A stretch of 64,000 nt of DNA, taken from NCBI RefSeq assembly GCF_042660705.1, contig NZ_JBHSUQ010000001.1. The stretch is one strand, 5' to 3'. This document shows positions 43,866 through 54,796 of this stretch, piece after piece (position 1 is the stretch's first letter; every line of letters begins with the position of its first letter). Source of the stretch: Undibacterium_A arcticum (GTDB lineage Bacteria > Pseudomonadota > Gammaproteobacteria > Burkholderiales > Burkholderiaceae_D). Position numbers and translations under genes: made by a program. Below the pieces are notes generated by a model, which saw only the letters and a program-made list of their open reading frames with translations, was not told the origin of the DNA and made no database searches.

Positions 43866-44027
43866 TTGATCGTCAACAGACTCGCCAATACATGCATCAA
43901 GCGGGCGCGCCAGCCGAATACTGCGATCCGGCGCGCTCGAGATCGTGGCGCTGGATTACGCCACGGTCGTCATATTAACGCTTGCGCGGCTTGCCTTCAG
44001 CGCCGCAGGCGAGATACCCTCGAACCC

Positions 44028-45319
44028 TCAGGCCTCGTTTCTGAGATAGCCCTCTTTACTCGGGTCGCGCATCCGGAACGACACTATCAGCCCGATCGCA
44101 CACATCGCGGTCACGTACCAGTAAAGTCGATTCCATGCCGATCGACTTCAGCGACAGCGCGACAAATTCTGCCGAACCCCCGAACACTGCGTTACCTACC
44201 GCATACGACAATCCGACGCCTAATGCACGCACTTCCGGCGGGAACATTTCGGCTTTGATCAAGCCGCTGATCGAGGTATACAAACTGATGATCGCCAATG
44301 CCAGAATCACCAGGCCGAAGGCAGCATACGGATTCGATACATCTTTGAGCGCGTGCAATACCGGCACCGTGCAAAGTGTCGCCAGCCCACCGAACCAGAG
44401 CATGGAACTACGACGGCCAATCCTGTCGGACAGCGCACCGAACAGCGGTTGCATCAACATGTAGACCAGCAGCGCGCCAGTCATGACGCTGCTCGCGGTC
44501 TTCGCAGGCATGCCGGCGGTATTGACCAGGTACTTTTGCATATACGTGGTGAAGGTATAAAAAATCAGCGAACCGCCCGCGGTAAAACCGACCACCGTCA
44601 TGAACGCGCCTTTATGCTTCAGCAGACCGGCCAGGGTGCCCGCGTCTTTGCTCTTGCGGGTTTCCGCGGTGGATGTCTCGCTCAGGGATTTACGCAGATA
44701 CAACGCAACGACGGCGGCAACCGCGCCCAGCATAAACGGCACGCGCCAGCCCCAGTCCTTCAATTGTTCCGTGCTCAGCAATTGTTGCAGCACGACCAAT
44801 ACCAGCACCGCCAACAATTGTCCGCCAATCAGCGTTACATATTGAAACGATGCATAGAAACCACGTCGGCCCTTGAGCGCAACCTCGCTCATGTAGGTCG
44901 CGCTGGTACCGTATTCGCCACCGACCGACAGCCCCTGAAACAGGCGTGCGACCAGCAGCAATCCCGGCGCAGCGGCACCGATGGCGGCATAGGTCGGCAA
45001 GAACGCGATCATCAGCGAACCGCCGCACATCATCAGCACCGAAATCATCATCGAGGTGCGACGGCCATGCTTGTCGGCGATCCGTCCGAACAGCCAGCCG
45101 CCGATCGGGCGCATCAGGAAACCGGCCGCAAAGACACCGGCAGTATTCAAAAGTTGCGTGGTCGGGTTGCCGCTGGGGAAATGCCGGAGCGAAATAAATC
45201 GCGCAAAATGAGTAGACGTAAAAATCGAACCATTCGACCAGATTGCCGGACGAAGCACCGACAATAGCGAGAATTCGGCTCCGGTTATCTACCGCGGTGG
45301 TAGGGGGTGTTTTGGACAT
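44028..45319 (-). CDS. kgtP: Alpha-ketoglutarate permease (KgtP-like MFS), two frame breaks
   Basis: This proton symporter of the metabolite:H+ MFS family takes up alpha-ketoglutarate. The N-terminus MSKTPPTTAVDNRSRILAIV leads to GNLVEWFDFYVYSFCAIYFA. In the second frame follow NTAGVFAAGFLMRPIGGWLF and GRIADKHGRRTSMMISVLMM, and GLSVGGEYGTSATYMSEVAL. It closely resembles E. coli KgtP as I remember it. The first break, at 45179-45181 (three T where AFFPSGN needs five), and the second, at 44123-44125 (three T where ESTFYWYV needs five), both lack two bases. With both repaired the product is 431 residues, against 432 in E. coli. It lies upstream of the MifSR-like pair. Confidence 0.92.
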
Positions 45320-45766
45320 GGGTGTCTCCTGTTGTAATTGCTTTGATATGGACTGCAAAACCTGGGTGTAACAATTCATTGGCGTGACGAGCAAGTCATT
45401 CGCTACGTTCAAAGTTGCGCGTTTTAACGATAGGAACTACGAACCGGAGCTTTTGACGTTACCGGGACGCATGCTTTTTGGCGCATGCTGGTCTCCTTTT
45501 GTTTGAATTTTTCTTCAAGTCATTGCAAACTTCGCGCCAACCAACGCGCCAAAGCTAAGTGACTGATTTATTGCGGTTTATTGATGCGATTGGCCGACGC
45601 CGCCCACGTTTCCGTGCGAAAATTCAGAATCGGGTGCCTGCCTATTCTGGATACTCGCCAAACCAGGCGGAATCCTTCTCCGGCTATTGTTGCGATCCCG
45701 GAACAATTTGGGATCAACAGCCAGTGTTCCTCATTGTTTTCCGAGCAAACAGTTTCTGCTTTCACG

Positions 45767-45799
45767 AAAAAAGCCCTTGATCTGCAAGGGCCTCTTTTT
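45767..45799. terminator. Hairpin with A/T flanks in the kgtP upstream spacer
   Basis: GCCCTTG (773-779) and CAAGGGC (785-791) enclose ATCTG. Six A precede and CCTCTTTTT follows, so it could terminate in both directions. It stands in the 45320-46175 spacer, in which I see no gene on either strand. A similar stem (GCCCTTGC) ends sodB at 38302. Confidence 0.65.
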
Positions 45800-46175
45800 C
45801 ATGCAGGTTCACACGACGTCATGTAAAAACGGCCGAAAACCCTTGCTGGGTGCGGCCGTAGGCGAATCAATCAACCGCTTAAGCAGTCCCTTACTGTCGC
45901 CAGCAAGGGCTTGGTCGTCTGCAAGAGCGAACGCCGCTTGACGTGACTATCCGGGAATTGGCTGCCTGGCCCCATCAAGTACGACGTGAACGTGACACAG
46001 CATGAGTAGTGCTTGCCAGCGTCTCGACTGGCTCTGGTGTAGCCGCTTCGTCATTCCCTGCCGATTAGCCGGAACAACTGGAGTTTTACGTGATCGAAGC
46101 GGATTCCCTCTAGTTAGGGGATAATGCGCGCCCGGTTTCACTTTGAAGCGCAACTAGAGTTGCCAGGTCCCGGAC

Positions 46176-46733
46176 ATGTCGAGAACGTTTTTGAAAGTAA
46201 GCATTTTGAAATCAACTAGAAGCAAACGCTGGAATGGCAACTTTGACACCCTGCCAGTAGATTACCTAAAAGGCGTCATGGCAAAAATGCTTGACTATGG
46301 CGATCGCATGCAATTTTCGCTAGCCAGCGCTGGACCGCAACCGAGCTATCAGGTCATGAACACGCTTGGCAAACAGATGGCATTCGACAGAAATCACCAC
46401 TTGCTGCACCCGCAGGCTGATGAGTTTGTTGGCGCCAATGCCAGCGCGGTCCTTACGCTGGATCAGATCAAGGCCGCCATCGCTGGTGTTCGCGTCAGTT
46501 CCGCAACCGGATCGCGCACTGCTCGTGTAGTGAGCGCAGGCAGCGGCACCAGTCGCACCACTGCGGCCAAGCTAACTGATCAGTGCGCTGCCCAGCGCTA
46601 TGAATACTTCAGGAACAATCGGCAGTCACTACCACCCGCCATTTCCGAACACTCAAATGAGATCGCCGAACTGATGAAGAAAGGAAAGTCCGTCGAAGAA
46701 GCATTTGGCGAGGTTGTTCAAAAGTATTTTTAA
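46176..46733 (+). CDS. Hypothetical protein (185 residues)
   Basis: The frame begins MSRTFLKVSILKSTRSKRWN and includes GNFDTLPVDYLKGVMAKMLD, HHLLHPQADEFVGANASAVL and a Ser/Thr/Gly-rich linker (SSATGSRTARVVSAGSGTSR). The C-terminus SEHSNEIAELMKKGKSVEEA and FGEVVQKYF is a likely helical pair. No signal peptide or membrane segment is clear. I do not recognise the family. An in-frame ATG at 46278 is an alternative start. It is convergent with the PEBP gene. Confidence 0.55.
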   Translation: MSRTFLKVSILKSTRSKRWNGNFDTLPVDYLKGVMAKMLDYGDRMQFSLASAGPQPSYQVMNTLGKQMAFDRNHHLLHPQADEFVGANASAVLTLDQIKAAIAGVRVSSATGSRTARVVSAGSGTSRTTAAKLTDQCAAQRYEYFRNNRQSLPPAISEHSNEIAELMKKGKSVEEAFGEVVQKYF

Positions 46734-46819
46734 TTGGTGGTCAGGCGCGCCGTCGACTTGAACCGGCCGAACGCGATGCGGACCAATTGCGCTGGCATCG
46801 TGCACGCCGGCGCGGTTCC

Positions 46820-47374
46820 TCATTTGCGCTGATACATTCCGACCAGCTCCGTGTGCGCCAGCACGTGCCCTTGCATCGCATGCTCCAGTTGCGCCTTGGT
46901 CGGCTTGCCGAGATCGGGCAGCATCACGTCCAGCGCGTAGAGCTTGTGAAAATAACGATGGCGTCCGATTGGTGGGCAAGGGCCGCCGTAGCCGGTGCGC
47001 TTCCAGTCGTTCGTGCCTTCGCGCGTGCCAGCGGGCAAAACCTGCGCGCTTTGCGGCAGGCCGTCGGCGCCGAGTGGAATGTTGTAAAGCACCCAATGCA
47101 CCCAGGTCCGCTGCGGCGCGGCCGGATCTGGCGCGTCGGGGTCATCGACGATCAGCGCCAGGCTTCGGGCGTTTGGCGGAACGCCGGACCAGGATAGCGG
47201 CGGCGACACATCGTTGCCGTCGCAGGTATGGATCGCCGGAATGTCGCTGCCGGCGTGAAACGAGCTTGATGTCAGTATCAGAGTCATCGCATCCCTGTTG
47301 CCTTTCGTTTGCGCGAACGCTCCCGCTGCGAGTCCCAACAGAATGCATGCCAACCGCACCCGCATTGTTTGCAT
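46820..47374 (-). CDS. YbhB/YbcL (PEBP, RKIP-like) family protein, probably exported
   Basis: The start with the best RBS (GGAGAAG) is at 47374 (MQTMRVRLACILLGLAAGAF), giving a signal peptide ahead of the domain. The fold signatures are FHAGSDIPAIHTCDGNDVSP with PLSWSGVPPNARSLALIVDD, DPDAPDPAAPQRTWVHWVLY and YGGPCPPIGRHRYFHKLYAL. The family binds small phosphate-bearing ligands or inhibits proteases or kinases in eukaryotes; the bacterial function is unclear. The 184-residue length fits a one-domain member. It stands alone, convergent with the gene at 46176. Confidence 0.9.
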   Translation of the reverse strand: MQTMRVRLACILLGLAAGAFAQTKGNRDAMTLILTSSSFHAGSDIPAIHTCDGNDVSPPLSWSGVPPNARSLALIVDDPDAPDPAAPQRTWVHWVLYNIPLGADGLPQSAQVLPAGTREGTNDWKRTGYGGPCPPIGRHRYFHKLYALDVMLPDLGKPTKAQLEHAMQGHVLAHTELVGMYQRK

Positions 47375-47638
47375 CCGAATCTTCTCCATTCGCCTTTCAT
47401 CATTAGCACCGCAGCGCTATTATGAAATGGCATTTTGTCATCGGTGTGTTCAACGCATGAGGTCGTCGATCGCAATCCACAGGCAGGCCAGAATCGACGT
47501 GCCTGTCCGCCCTGACCTTCCGTGCTGGTAGGATCAGGCGAACGTCCGTTCGCGAGCGTGTGCAGCCATTGCATATTTGCGGATTGTTTGGTGATTCTGC
47601 TGTCTCAGGAAGACTGACGCCCGATCATAGGCTCGAAC

Positions 47639-48016
47639 ATGCAACAAAGCCCCGCCCCCCAGCATGGACAAGAAGGCGTTGTCCCCGCAGCTGACGCTGA
47701 AATTCGGTTCGCGACGCTGCTTTACCGCTTTCTATTTTTCGACTGGCTGTTTGCTGATATGACCAAGGCGACGAACCTGTTCGAGCGCCGCGCCGCGTGG
47801 CAACACAATAGGAGCATGCGCAGACATCTGCCACTCTATTTGCGACGTTGGTCGGTGCTTACCGCCCTTGATTTTGGACTTGGCACCGTGTTCGAGCATT
47901 CGTTGGAAATCAGGTTGGTGGCTGCTTGGTTTTTCACTTGGTCCTGCGTTACGCTCACCGGGATGGTGCTCGCAGCAGTGCTGTGGGTTTTACTATCCAA
48001 CCCGGAAATGCCGTAA
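47639..48016 (+). CDS. Hypothetical small membrane protein
   Basis: The 125-residue product has two predicted membrane segments near the C-terminus (WSVLTALDFGLGTVFEHSLE and RLVAAWFFTWSCVTLTGMVL). It starts MQQSPAPQHGQEGVVPAADA. RFATLLYRFLFFDWLFADM and NLFERRAAWQHNRSMRRHLP precede the helices. I do not recognise it. No strong ribosome-binding site is visible. It is convergent with the lactate permease region. It could be a lineage-specific membrane protein. Confidence 0.45.
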   Translation: MQQSPAPQHGQEGVVPAADAEIRFATLLYRFLFFDWLFADMTKATNLFERRAAWQHNRSMRRHLPLYLRRWSVLTALDFGLGTVFEHSLEIRLVAAWFFTWSCVTLTGMVLAAVLWVLLSNPEMP

Positions 48017-48164
48017 ATATTGGCACTTGCCGGCGCCTCAAATGAGGGCAACCCTGGTTCAGGTGTTAATCAGTTGCCAATTATTTCCATCTGTCAGCGT
48101 TGTGGGTCAACGCGCTATCAACGCCCTGCCACAGTAAAACTGATTTGGCTCGTTGGTGATATGT

Positions 48165-48371
48165 CTAGGCTGCAGGTCGGGTGCGAATTTTGCGTTTGGC
48201 GGGCACAAGCTTTGGCACTTTCACAGCATCCGGCGGTGTTTCCAGAGACCCGGTTAACTTGCGCGCCAGGCCAATGACCCGCTGTGGATCAACACCCAGC
48301 GTGTCGATCAGGAACTCGATGATTTCCGAGCGCAGATTGTGGCATTGGATCGGGCTCGCACGGACAGCCAT
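48165..48371 (-). CDS. Small hypothetical protein downstream of the lactate permease
   Basis: The 68-residue product reads MAVRASPIQCHNLRSEIIEF and then LIDTLGVDPQRVIGLARKLT and GSLETPPDAVKVPKLVPAKR plus a basic tail. The central part looks like a compact helical pair, and the C-terminus is very basic. It starts nine bases after the lldP stop, so it is likely translated from the same mRNA. I do not recognise the family. Confidence 0.5.
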   Translation of the reverse strand: MAVRASPIQCHNLRSEIIEFLIDTLGVDPQRVIGLARKLTGSLETPPDAVKVPKLVPAKRKIRTRPAA

Positions 48372-48380
48372 GCGGAGGCC

Positions 48381-50193
48381 TCACTTGGGCAGTGGTGGTA
48401 TGGGGATCGAACCCGGGAAGACATAGGCTTGCAGCATAGCGATCACACCGATCACTGCGGCGCCGGCGATCGAGTACCAGAATACCTTGCGGAAAATTGG
48501 TCCAAGCGCGTGCGCGCGTTCGTGCGGATCGTCGTAACATGCGGCGCAGGCCACCATGATGGACTGCGCGTCGATCATCTTGCCCATGACGCCGCCCGTT
48601 GAGTTGGTCGCCACAATCAGAATCTCGTTCAGATGCAGCTGTTGCGCCGTGATTCGCTGCAGGCTGCCGAACAAGGCGTTGGACGCCGTGTCCGACCCGG
48701 TGAGGAAGACGCCCAGCCAGCCCAGATACGCGGCAAAGAATGGATACAGCACGCCCGCGCCGGTGAATGCCAGACCCAAGACCGCGTCCGTGCCCGAGTA
48801 GCGGGTAAGAAACCCGAGTCCCAGCACCAGGGCGATGACCACAACGGGCGTCGCCATGCGGCGTCCGGTGCGAACCACGGCGTCTTTCCACTGCGTCGCG
48901 CTCAACTTGAGAACCAGACCGGACAGTATCGCGGCAACGAACACGCCGGTCCCCGCGGCCGACAGCCAGTTGATGACGAAGCGCGCCGCCTCGGGCTTAG
49001 CGCTGGCCGAGACCACCGGTGGGGTACGCTGTACCAGGTTGTGCAGCGCCGGCATATCCCATGCCGGCAGGGACAGCGTACCCGTAAACGGCGAGCCCAG
49101 CAGCGTGGTCTTGAATGTGACGCCGGCGAACAGCGTATTCAGATAGCTCTTCCATGCGGGCATGCCCCATACCGCGCAGCAGATGATCAGGATGGTCCAC
49201 GGCAACCAGGCGTAGATTGTTTCCCCAACGCTATACGAGTACTTCCAGGTGCTGCGGTCAGTCGTAACGGCCGCAGCCTTGCCGGCTTTCGCGAGCGCCT
49301 CGCGCTCCGTTTTCAGTAGAAAACGGGTCTTCGGATGCCAGACAAAACGCAGGAACAAAGCCGTGCAGATGACGGAGAAAACGCCCGACACGACGTCCGT
49401 CATCAGGTGGAATTGATTGGTGCTCGAGGCGAAATACTGCATCAGCGCGAACGACCCGCCCGCGCACAGCGTAGCTGGCCACACCTCGAACACCTCCTTC
49501 CAGGTGCCCTCCTCCATCTTCACGAAGACAGCGACCAGCCAGAATGGCACCAGCAGGGATACCCAGGGTAACTGATGACCTGCCATGGCGGAGAGCGTGA
49601 CCTGGTCCAGGCCGCTCACGGAAGCCAGCACGACAATGGGTGTGCCGATCGCCCCCCCAGGCGACCGGAGCGGTGTTGGCGAGGAGATTGAGCACGGCGG
49701 ACTGGAAGGGTTTGAATCCCAGGCCCACCATCACGGCGCCGGCGATGGCCACCGGCGTGCCGAAGCCCGAGGTTCCCTCGATGATCGCGCCGAAAGAAAA
49801 AGCGATTAGCACACACTGGAGTCGCCGGTCGAACGAGATCTGAATAATCGATTCCTTCACGATCTCGAATTTCCCGCTGATCACGGTCATCGTGTAGAGG
49901 AACATCGCGCCCAGAATGATCCATATGATCCCCAGGAATCCTGAGAGTGTGCCCAGCGCGAAAGCCGACGCGGCCGAAACAAGCGGCATCTTGAAGGCGA
50001 CGCAGGAGACCAGGAAGGCGGCGAACACACCGCACAATGCCGCGTAAGGAGCGGAGATGCCCAGACGCATCGTTCCCTGGACATCGCGATGTGGATGCAG
50101 GGCAATGAAGTACAACAGAACGACAATGGGAACCGCTGCTATCAAAGTGGAAAGGAACACGTTCCCCATCGGATCGTAACTTTGATAGTACAT
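48381..50193 (-). CDS. lldP: L-lactate permease (LctP/LldP family), one frame break
   Basis: LldP imports L-lactate, D-lactate and glycolate with protons. The start MYYQSYDPMGNVFLSTLIAA has AGGAGG upstream. Many helices follow, with AFSFGAIIEGTSGFGTPVAI and GAVMVGLGFKPFQSAVLNLL, strong LctP signatures. In the second frame come LVPFWLVAVFVKMEEGTWKE, VFLTGSDTASNALFGSLQRI and TNSTGGVMGKMIDAQSIMVA. The break is at C7 49652-49658 on the plus strand, where six would read VAWGAIGTPIVVL. The corrected length is 603 residues, longer than E. coli LldP (551). No lactate dehydrogenase gene is nearby. Confidence 0.93.
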
Positions 50194-50477
50194 AAGTCCT
50201 CCTGCTGACGGAACTACGGGGCGGTTCTTTCCTGGCAAACGCGGTCTGTGTTCTTGTCTCCTGACGGCGCTCTGGTCCAGAACGCCTGGTGCTTATTTGC
50301 GTATATGCGCGCAGTAAGCCTTCACTGCGCCCAACGCGTATGAATGCGATTCACGGTCGTTGTGTTAGGCATCCAAACCGGATTTCCCGACCATTTGACT
50401 ATCATATTTGACTATCATTCTTGTTCATTACTTTGTACCTGTCAATCGCTGTCGCGTTTCTTGGAAAATCCTTGGAG

Positions 50478-50702
50478 GACCGCTTTTGGCCCAACCTCGG
50501 CATTGGCGCATGTCGCAATTCGACCGTTCCATTAAGGGCGACCTCTCCTTACATGAATACGCCGGAATTAGTTTCCGCCTAGAATGAAGCTCTCGCTCCG
50601 CCGCAAGTCGTGTGAATCGAATGAATCGCACGAACCGCGTGAACCGTGCCATGCCGCGGGGCCGTAGCATCATTCATCATCACGATCCATGAAGCATCCA
50701 GA
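50478..50702. repeat. 225-bp direct repeat, copy 1
   Basis: This copy matches 55233-55458 at about 95 percent with a single one-base gap, ending in CGATCCATGAAGCATCCAG. In copy 2 that ATG starts the MFS gene. Here it opens an 80-codon frame without recognisable product (50689-50931). The two copies lie on either side of the permease-GGDEF-EAL gene. The remaining bases of 50194-51052 carry only the small antisense ORF listed next. Confidence 0.9.
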
Positions 50703-50817
50703 AATAGCGCGACTCGAAGCCCTCCGGCGTGCGGGCGAACACATAGGTCTTCGCCTGGCCATCCGCGTTCATGCTGAATCTCGACATCAGCGCAGGGTCT
50801 GGCCGGCAGGCAGGCAT
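50680..50817 (-). CDS. 45-residue ORF, possible gene fragment
   Basis: The minus-strand frame reads MPACRPDPALMSRFSMNADG then QAKTYVFARTPEGFESRYFW and MLHGS before TGA. Composition and codon use look coding, and the sequence resembles part of a larger protein, but I do not recognise it. Its last codons lie inside the 225-bp repeat. No good RBS is seen. A fragment of a gene disrupted by the duplication is the simplest reading. Confidence 0.3.
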   Translation of the reverse strand: MPACRPDPALMSRFSMNADGQAKTYVFARTPEGFESRYFWMLHGS

Positions 50818-51052
50818 GCACGTATTCGACGCGAGTTAGAGGGATCATCGGTTGAAACCCCTCGAAAAGGTCAAAACAGTCCAAGTGCAACTCATTTACT
50901 ATCTGTAACACCCCATGCGCCTGCTAAGTAATGGCATTTTTGCGTATGAACTGGGACGGTTTCGGTCATGCGTCCCCGTTTGTGTATGAAAGTAAGCTAA
51001 ATGGATTTCTAATGCTGGCCATCATTCGTACTCTGTTTTCGAACAGGATGGG

Positions 51053-54000
51053 CTACACCTCTATTTCGGCTAACTTTACCTTTTCGAGGGGTTGGGCCAG
51101 ATTAGCCAGTTTTGTGCCGCGCCGAAGCAGCGTGGTCATTTCATCCGCAGGCAATGGGCGGCTGAAATAGTATCCCTGTATCGCGTCGCACCCGTTCGCA
51201 TGCAGAAAATCAAGTTGTTCCGCCGTCTCCACGCCTTCGGCGACAGTTTTAAGACCAAGCGCTTTGCCAGTGCGATGATGGCGAGGGTAATCGATGCCGC
51301 CTCCGGCTTTTTGGCAAGACCAGAAATGAAAGACTGATCGATCTTGATGATATCGATCGCAAATCGCGTCAGGTAACTCAGGCTCGAAAAGCCGGTGCCA
51401 AAATCGTCTATCGACAGCCCGACCCCGATCGCTTTCAGGTGACCCAGGATCTGAATCGTGGCTTCGGAGTCGTTCATCAACATGCTTTCAGTCAGCTCCA
51501 GTTCGAGATAAGCGGCGTCCAGGCCTGTGCCGTCGAGAACCGACTGCACCAACTGCGGCATGTTTTTCTGCTGGAACTGCCGCCCCGAGACGTTGACTGC
51601 CACGGTCAGCCGATACCCCGCCCGATGCCAGGCGCTAGTCTGCGCACACGCCGTTTTCAGCACCCATTCTCCGATCGGGATGATCAGCCCGGTTTCCTCC
51701 GCCAACTGAATGAAGCGTAAGGGCGCTACGGAACCGAGTTCCGGATGATGCCAGCGGATCAGCGCTTCGACGCTTTTAACACGCCCGCTTTTCAGGTCGA
51801 TCTGGGGTTGGTAGTGCAGCTCGAATTCATTGTTTTCCAGTGCGTGATGCAGCGCATGTTCAAGTTCCATTCTTTCCACTGCTTTGGACCCCATCTCCAG
51901 CGTATAGCACTGGAAACAGTTACGACCCTGGTCCTTGGCGCGGTACATCGCGACGTCGGCATGCTTGAGCAGCGCGTCAGCTTCATCGTCGTCTTCAGGA
52001 TAGACGCTCACGCCGATGCTAGTGGTCACGTGCAGTTCGCGTCCATCCACCGACAATGGCTGCAAAAATGCGTTCAGTATTTTCAGGGCCACACGGGCAG
52101 CGTTTTCATACTCACTAATGCCCGCTAAAATGATGACGAACTCGTCGCCACCGAGTCGCGCGACGGTATCTCTCTCGCGCAGGACTGATTTGAGCCTGGC
52201 GGCGAACTCCTTGAGCAAGCTGTCTCCGAACGCGTGGCCGAAGCTGTCATTGATATGTTTAAAGCGGTCTATATCCAGAAACAGCAGTCCCAGCTTGCCT
52301 TGCGCACGGCGTTCCTGGATCAATGATTGTTCCAGGCGGTTCATGAACAGGTTGCGGTTCGGCAGCCCGGTCAGCGAATCGAAATTCGCCAGGTATTCGA
52401 TGCGCTCGTCGCGCAGCCTGCGCTCGGAAATATCGGTCGCCACCCCATCCAGCCGGAGCGGGTTTCCATGCTCATCGCGAACCATCCTTGCGTGGTCTTC
52501 GAGCCAGCGCACCTCGCCATCCGGACGGACAATGCGATATTGTAGCGCCAATGATTCTGCGGCTAATACTTGCGCCAGCCATTGCATTACCCGCGTGCGG
52601 TCGTCCGGATGCACGATGCTGGTCCACAAAGTCCGGTCCGCAGTAAACTCAGCCACCGACCGGCCATAAATGATGTGCGCGGCCGGGTTCATGTACAGCA
52701 GCTCATGCGCGGCGGAGATGGACCATACCACCATCGGGATGGAGTCAAGGATGCCCGACAATTTTTCTTCGACCTGCCGCAGCTGGCCTACGCGTTGCTT
52801 GAGGTTCCAGTTGGCATTGGTCAGTTCGTGCCGCGCCTGGCGCAGACCTTCGCGGGCGCCATCCAGGCCAGTAGCCGCATTTGCAACTTCACATTGCAGC
52901 AAATTGAAACTGGCGGCCATGGCGCCGACTTCGTCCCGCGAGCGGGCGCGCACCGGCGTGATCGAAACGCTGGCATGGGCGGCGTCGAGATCACCGCGCC
53001 CAAGCGCCCGCATCGCACGCGAAAACTCCGCCAGGGTGCCGCTGGCAAGCTGTTTTGCGGCATCGGAAATCTCGACCGCTGAATGGGCGATCATGCCGGG
53101 CAGTACGAGTCCGACGCTGATGGTCAGCATCGCCACCGCGACGAAAATATCCGACAGTGCCGTCATCAGGGCGCCTTGCTGATGCGGAATGTTGCTGACC
53201 GCCAGAAGATAGCCGGCCCCGTCCAAGACCATCACCAGTATCATCGCGCCGGTCAACTTCAGGTGCAGCGTCTGCGCGATGCCCGGCAGCCCGCAAAGGC
53301 GCCGATCCGCATACCTGCGCCACGCGTACAGCAGCGAGCCGGAATAGGCGAACGCCAAACCGATCAGCACGGTAGGCAATCCGAACTGCTCAAATCCCAG
53401 CAACGCAGAAACCGCCCACATGATGGCCGCAGCGAATCCGAGAGAAATAGTGCCGCGCGGCGCGCGATAGGGGCGCGGCATCTCGGGTGCATTACGTCGC
53501 AGCAGCCAGACGGCGACGCTGGGCAGCGCAATACCGATCAGGTAAGTGAAATTGGCGGCTGCAATCAGCCAGATGGGATCGCCTATCAGCAGGAACAGGA
53601 TCGCCATTGCCGCCGTCAGCAGCGTGGCGATCCAGGGTGTGTCAGTGCGCGAGCGCCGGGCGAGGATGCGCGGCAACAATCCGTCTTCCGACAATTGGGA
53701 CAGGGTGCGCGAGGCACCGGCGAGCGGCTGCAAGGTGCCGGAAAACATGCTGAACATCATGAACCAGATCGCGATTGCCTTGCCGGCAGTGCCGAACAGA
53801 GGTGCAAAAGTCGGTCCAAGCACCAGCGCCAGATCCTTGCCCATCGCATCCTCACCGAGCGTTCCGAGCCAGACGAGCGGCACCACAATGAAAAAAACAC
53901 CTGCCAATAAAGCGCTGGCGAGCATAGCGCGCGGCAAGGTCTTATTAGGATCGACCATCTCGCCGACATGACAGGCCGCCGCCTCGAACGCGGGTGCGGC

Positions 54001-54666
54001 GAATCCGATCAGATAGAGTCCTGCCATGAGACTGGTCAATTCGCCGAACCAGCCCGGAAACGGTGTGGTCAGATGAAAGCTGGTGGCCTGTTGCCAGTCG
54101 ATCTGTCCGGCCAGGATCGGCGCCAGTCCTGAGATGAATGCCAGCAGCGCGGACAAGCTGGCAATCGGAATCGCAAGCCGGCTCACCCACTTGATGCCGC
54201 ACAGGCTGACGGAGGCAAAAAATACCACCAGCGACACCGCCATCGCATTGACCGGGACGTCAGGCAGATACCATTCGTGGATTGCCGATGCCGACAAAAT
54301 GGCGGTCAGCCCGCAGGTGGGGACCCATCCCCACCAATAGCAGACGCCGGTCAGGTTGGCGAGTACCGGGCTGTACGGACGAAAAGCCTCGGCGCAACTT
54401 GCAGAAATGCCGCCTACCCGGTTCGGATACATCAATACCAGTTCAATCCAGCCGGGCGCAGCCGCCCAGGCGAGCAACAGGCCGGCGATCAGCAGCGGTA
54501 CTGTCGCGCTGCCTTGTCCGGGGATGGCGCCTTGTCCGATGAAGAGCGCGGACAGCAGGAACAGGCTCTGGTTGCTGCCGCCCATCGCGAGTGCCGTTGC
54601 GCCGAGCCAGCCGATTGTTCGAGGGTGCGATTGAGGTTGGGGACGCTGATAATCAGGACTCTGCAT
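51053..54666 (-). CDS. APC-family amino acid permease fused to HAMP-like, PAS, GGDEF and EAL domains
   Basis: One long protein joins a transporter to cyclic-di-GMP enzymes. From MQSPDYQRPQPQ the first 450 or so residues form an APC-type permease with about 12 helices (GWLGATALAMGGSNQSLFLL, GFAAPAFEAAACHVGEMVDP, KTLPRAMLASALLAGVFFIV). Two further helices (467-535) lead to a HAMP-like linker (530-610, EISDAAKQLASGTLAEFSRA) and a PAS domain (633-748, ending LDGVATDISERR). The GGDEF domain (756-922) has an intact RLGGDEFVIIL and the inhibitory RERD site five residues before it. The EAL domain (932-1204) has EALIRW, LELELTESMLM, SIDDFGTGFSSLSY and IIKIDQSFI. A break at 51263-51265 (AAA for AAAA) interrupts it; repaired, it continues EGVETAEQLDFLHANGCDAI and QGYYFSRPLP to 1204 residues. 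It could sense a transported or bound amino acid. Confidence 0.9.
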
Positions 54667-54796
54667 GGCGGGTTTTTTTAATAAGGCGTTTGCGCGCCTG
54701 TTCCCCGATTTTGTTATTGCCAATGGCGGCGCGGAGTGAATAAACATCCAGCGGAAACAGGTGCGTCCCGTGGGGAACTGCAGGACGTCAGCCAAA

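Noticed and set aside
50689..50931. 80-residue plus-strand ORF starting with the duplicated MKHP codons
   Set aside because: Only the first few codons come from the repeat; the rest is Arg-rich without domain, and a better coding signal lies on the opposite strand.
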